The notes beneath the pieces were generated by a model. It saw only the letters and a list, made by a program, of their open reading frames with translations, did not search any database and was not told the origin of the DNA. From contig NC_016131.3 in the NCBI RefSeq assembly GCF_000005505.3, positions 16,513,501-16,577,500 of the forward strand: 64,000 nt of DNA, written 5' to 3'. The translations under genes and the position numbers were made by a program. Of the stretch, positions 61,879 to 64,000 are shown in pieces. The stretch comes from Brachypodium distachyon (lineage: Eukaryota > Streptophyta > Magnoliopsida > Poales > Poaceae). How positions within the stretch are numbered: the stretch's first letter is position 1; the number at the start of each line of letters is the position of its first letter.

Positions 61879-62132
61879 AAGGGGCGCTTGCGGGGCGCTC
61901 GCAAGGCGAGGCTGGTTTGGAGCGTGTGTGACTTGGAGAGCGACATGCGGCGGAAGCAACCAATATGGGTGATACCAAGGAGATCCATGGGCGATCGCGG
62001 CGAGCGCTAATGGAGGTAGTCTCGGGTTGGAGGGGTTGCAAGCCGGGACTCCTTGGTTTTTTCCAGCGCGGATCCTCCTGACGCCACATTGTTTCCTCTT
62101 GTAGGCTCCGAAGTCAAAGTCACTACCGGTTG
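61879..62132 (-). pseudogene. Element H gag fragment beyond LTR D
   Basis: The minus-strand frame (SDFDFGAYKRKQCGVRRIRA...) continues the gag front of element H across the AAGGG target duplication of LTR D. It is cut at its right end by LTR E. Confidence 0.5.
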
Positions 62133-64000
62133 TGTAACATCCCAAAATTTTCAAATTCGGATGTTCGCACCTTTACATTTCTTATGCATATCACCTTGAT
62201 CATATCTTAAAATATTGGTGTTCGTTATGATGCATTATTTAAAGTGTTTGAAATGGTGTTTTCGAATGTGTTAGGTTGATAAAAATTGATTTGAAAATTT
62301 TCTAGAGTTTAAGAACGCATTTTAGGATTTTATTTAGGTTTATTTAAAGCTTAGAAACATTAAAACTATTTTTAAAAATTTATTTTTGAGTGGGAAAATT
62401 TTTCCTGGACTCTAAATGAAATATATTATTTTACAGAATTTTTGGCAATTTTTCTGAAGCCATTTGATATTTTAAATGCTTTCAATAGAATTTCGGGTGA
62501 ATTATAGATCCTCAAAAGTATTTTATAATCTTTTTCTTTTATCTTTTTCTTTTTCTCTGAAAATACGCTTTCTCCGCAGGAAAGCGTATTCTCGGGGGAA
62601 TACGGTTTCAGTCTATTCTCGCTCTCTCTGACAGGTGGGGCCCACCTGTCATCCCTCACCTCGGCCGCCCGCCCACGGCCGCGCCGCCGCCGCCTGCCCG
62701 CTCGCCCGCGCAGCCGCCGCCCGCCCGCGCCGCGCACGGCCGCGCCGCACCCGCCGCCGCCCACGCCTGCCTGCCCGCCCGCCCGCGCCACCGCTTACCG
62801 TGCGCGCCCGTGCCTGCCCACGCCGGCCGCTCGCCCGCGCGCGCCCTCGCATGCCCCCGCGCGCCCACACCTGGCCACGCCCGCGCCCACGCACCCGCCG
62901 CACGCCTCGCGCCCACGACCCCACGCCCGCGCAAACGCCGGCCACCCAGCCCACGCGCCTCTGCCCTATAAAATCGCCCGCACGCCCTCTCTCGCGCGCC
63001 CCCGCTTACAACCGCTCGCCCGCCCGCCTTCGCCTGGCCGAGCGCCGCTCCCCGCGCCCAAAACCGCCGCCGCCGCCGCCCAACTCCGACGAGCAATCGC
63101 CGGAGATTCGCTGAACGATTCGTGCGGCGGCTTGCACCGTTGGACTCCCCGCGACGCCGTGAATCTCCCCCAACCCTTCTTCTTCCTTCCCGCGCTTTGA
63201 TTCTTTGATTCCGTTCATCTCCGGGAAGATTTGGGTATGAACTTGTTCAAGTTCACTGAAGCTTTTGTTCTTCGGTTAGCTCTGTTTAGGCATCATTTTC
63301 TGTCAAACCAATGATCATTATGTGCTCTAAATTTCACCATTGTGTAGAGTGAATGTTTCTCTACAATTTCTCTATAGACAGTAGCCGTAGATGGTTCATC
63401 TCGTGCTTTGCATCGTCATCGCAAAATGGTATTCTAATCAGTTTCTCTGCCGTATCTCTGCCGCGGCAGAAAGTTGCAGCACCATTCTTAGTGGGTAGCC
63501 TTATTCGCAGTAGTTTCCGTTGTTGTCCGTAGCATCATTTTAGTTGTTTATTTTTGTAGATTGAACTTTAGGAACACCCCTTCACAGCCATTTCCTAGTT
63601 GGACCATTTCAACTTCACCTTCACTAGCAGCACGACAGTAGAAGTTCATATCCTATTATGTTCTGTTTTAGAGTAGCCACATTCACCTGCTCATAGCTAC
63701 TGCCTCATATCTCCATAGTTAGTGAAACCAGTGCCATTTGAAAGAGTAGATCATATTATTGGATTCCCTTGTTTAGTTCTATGTCATTGGAATAGTTTAG
63801 CACCAGTATACTAACTTCAGTAGAAGTTAGTATTCGTTGTCTGTCAGAATCTGACTAGCCACCTTTGCAAGCCAGTAACTTTTGACCTGTTTACCCAATT
63901 GACCTGAAACCTGTTGCGTTAGATACTACAACCCTAGAAGTATACTGTAGCATATGTTTCATGCGATGCTCTGTACTTTAGCACCTATTACCTGTCAACC
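62133..64000 (+). mobile_element. LTR E: TGTAACATCCC family, runs off the window
   Basis: It starts TGTAACATCCCAAAATTTTC and follows copy B throughout, including the hairpin, a GC-rich promoter with CCCTATAAAATC near 62,966 and the AT-rich leader. The left flank is GGTTG. The right end is not in the window, so solo LTR versus complete element cannot be decided. Open frames in the GC-rich part are not genes. Confidence 0.88.
62562..62590. repeat. Perfect 11-bp hairpin in LTR E
   Basis: AATACGCTTTC and GAAAGCGTATT flank the 7-nt loop TCCGCAG. It corresponds to 38916-38944 in LTR B. Confidence 0.9.

Noticed and set aside
29350..64000. CRISPR-like or defence-system array among the short repeats
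   Set aside because: All repeats are explained by nested plant retrotransposons and a minisatellite; there are no regular repeats with unique spacers and the genome is eukaryotic.

Overview
The window looks like a nuclear chromosome segment from a grass (Poaceae), probably Oryza or a close relative. The reasons are many small introns, GC-rich first exons with AT-rich introns and intergenic DNA, abundant TA-flanked Stowaway MITEs starting CTCCCTCCGT, and Ty3/gypsy elements of the Tat type with an antisense ORF. The genus is an inference.

Positions 1-29,350 are a gene island. In order it holds: the 3' two-thirds of a PATROL1-like (DUF810/MUN) gene (+, 20 visible exons, 838 codons); a UMP-CMP kinase gene (-, 8 coding exons, 213 aa); a Yos1/IER3IP1-like gene (-, 78 aa); an intronless SKP1-like gene (+, 164 aa); a GPI-anchored lipid-transfer protein gene (-, 3 exons, 171 aa); and an unrecognised Lys/Glu-rich ORF (+, 157 aa). 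These housekeeping genes are unrelated to one another and form no pathway. Between and inside them lie Stowaway MITEs, some nested in others, and a GGTTCGGTT-rich hAT-like insert sitting inside a Stowaway.

Positions 29,350-64,000 are a nested block of LTR retrotransposons with no recognisable host gene. I resolve these parts: (G) a minus-strand element without gag or pol, about 29,350-38,064, with an internal 110-117-bp tandem array and hairpin-forming direct repeats; (F) a plus-strand Tat-type Ty3/gypsy element, 42,393 to about 55,390, with decayed gag-pol and a minus-strand antisense ORF; (H) a minus-strand gypsy gag-pol fragment, about 55,400-58,493 and 61,879-62,132; and five insertions of one LTR family (TGTAACATCCC...TCGCCACA), called A 30,296-31,296, B 38,496-42,036, C 53,388-55,020, D 58,494-61,878 and E 62,133 to the window end. 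A, C and D have perfect 5-bp target duplications and no internal region, so they behave as solo LTRs. D carries a further Copia-like LTR.

Nothing I can support is a clearly new multigene system. The most interesting signals are a hairpin in the A-E LTR family that is kept by two compensatory base-pair changes between copies B and E, the paired hairpin modules of element G, a promoterless LTR copy joined to an unknown ORF whose leader is split by LTR B, and a GC-AG intron in the PATROL1-like gene.
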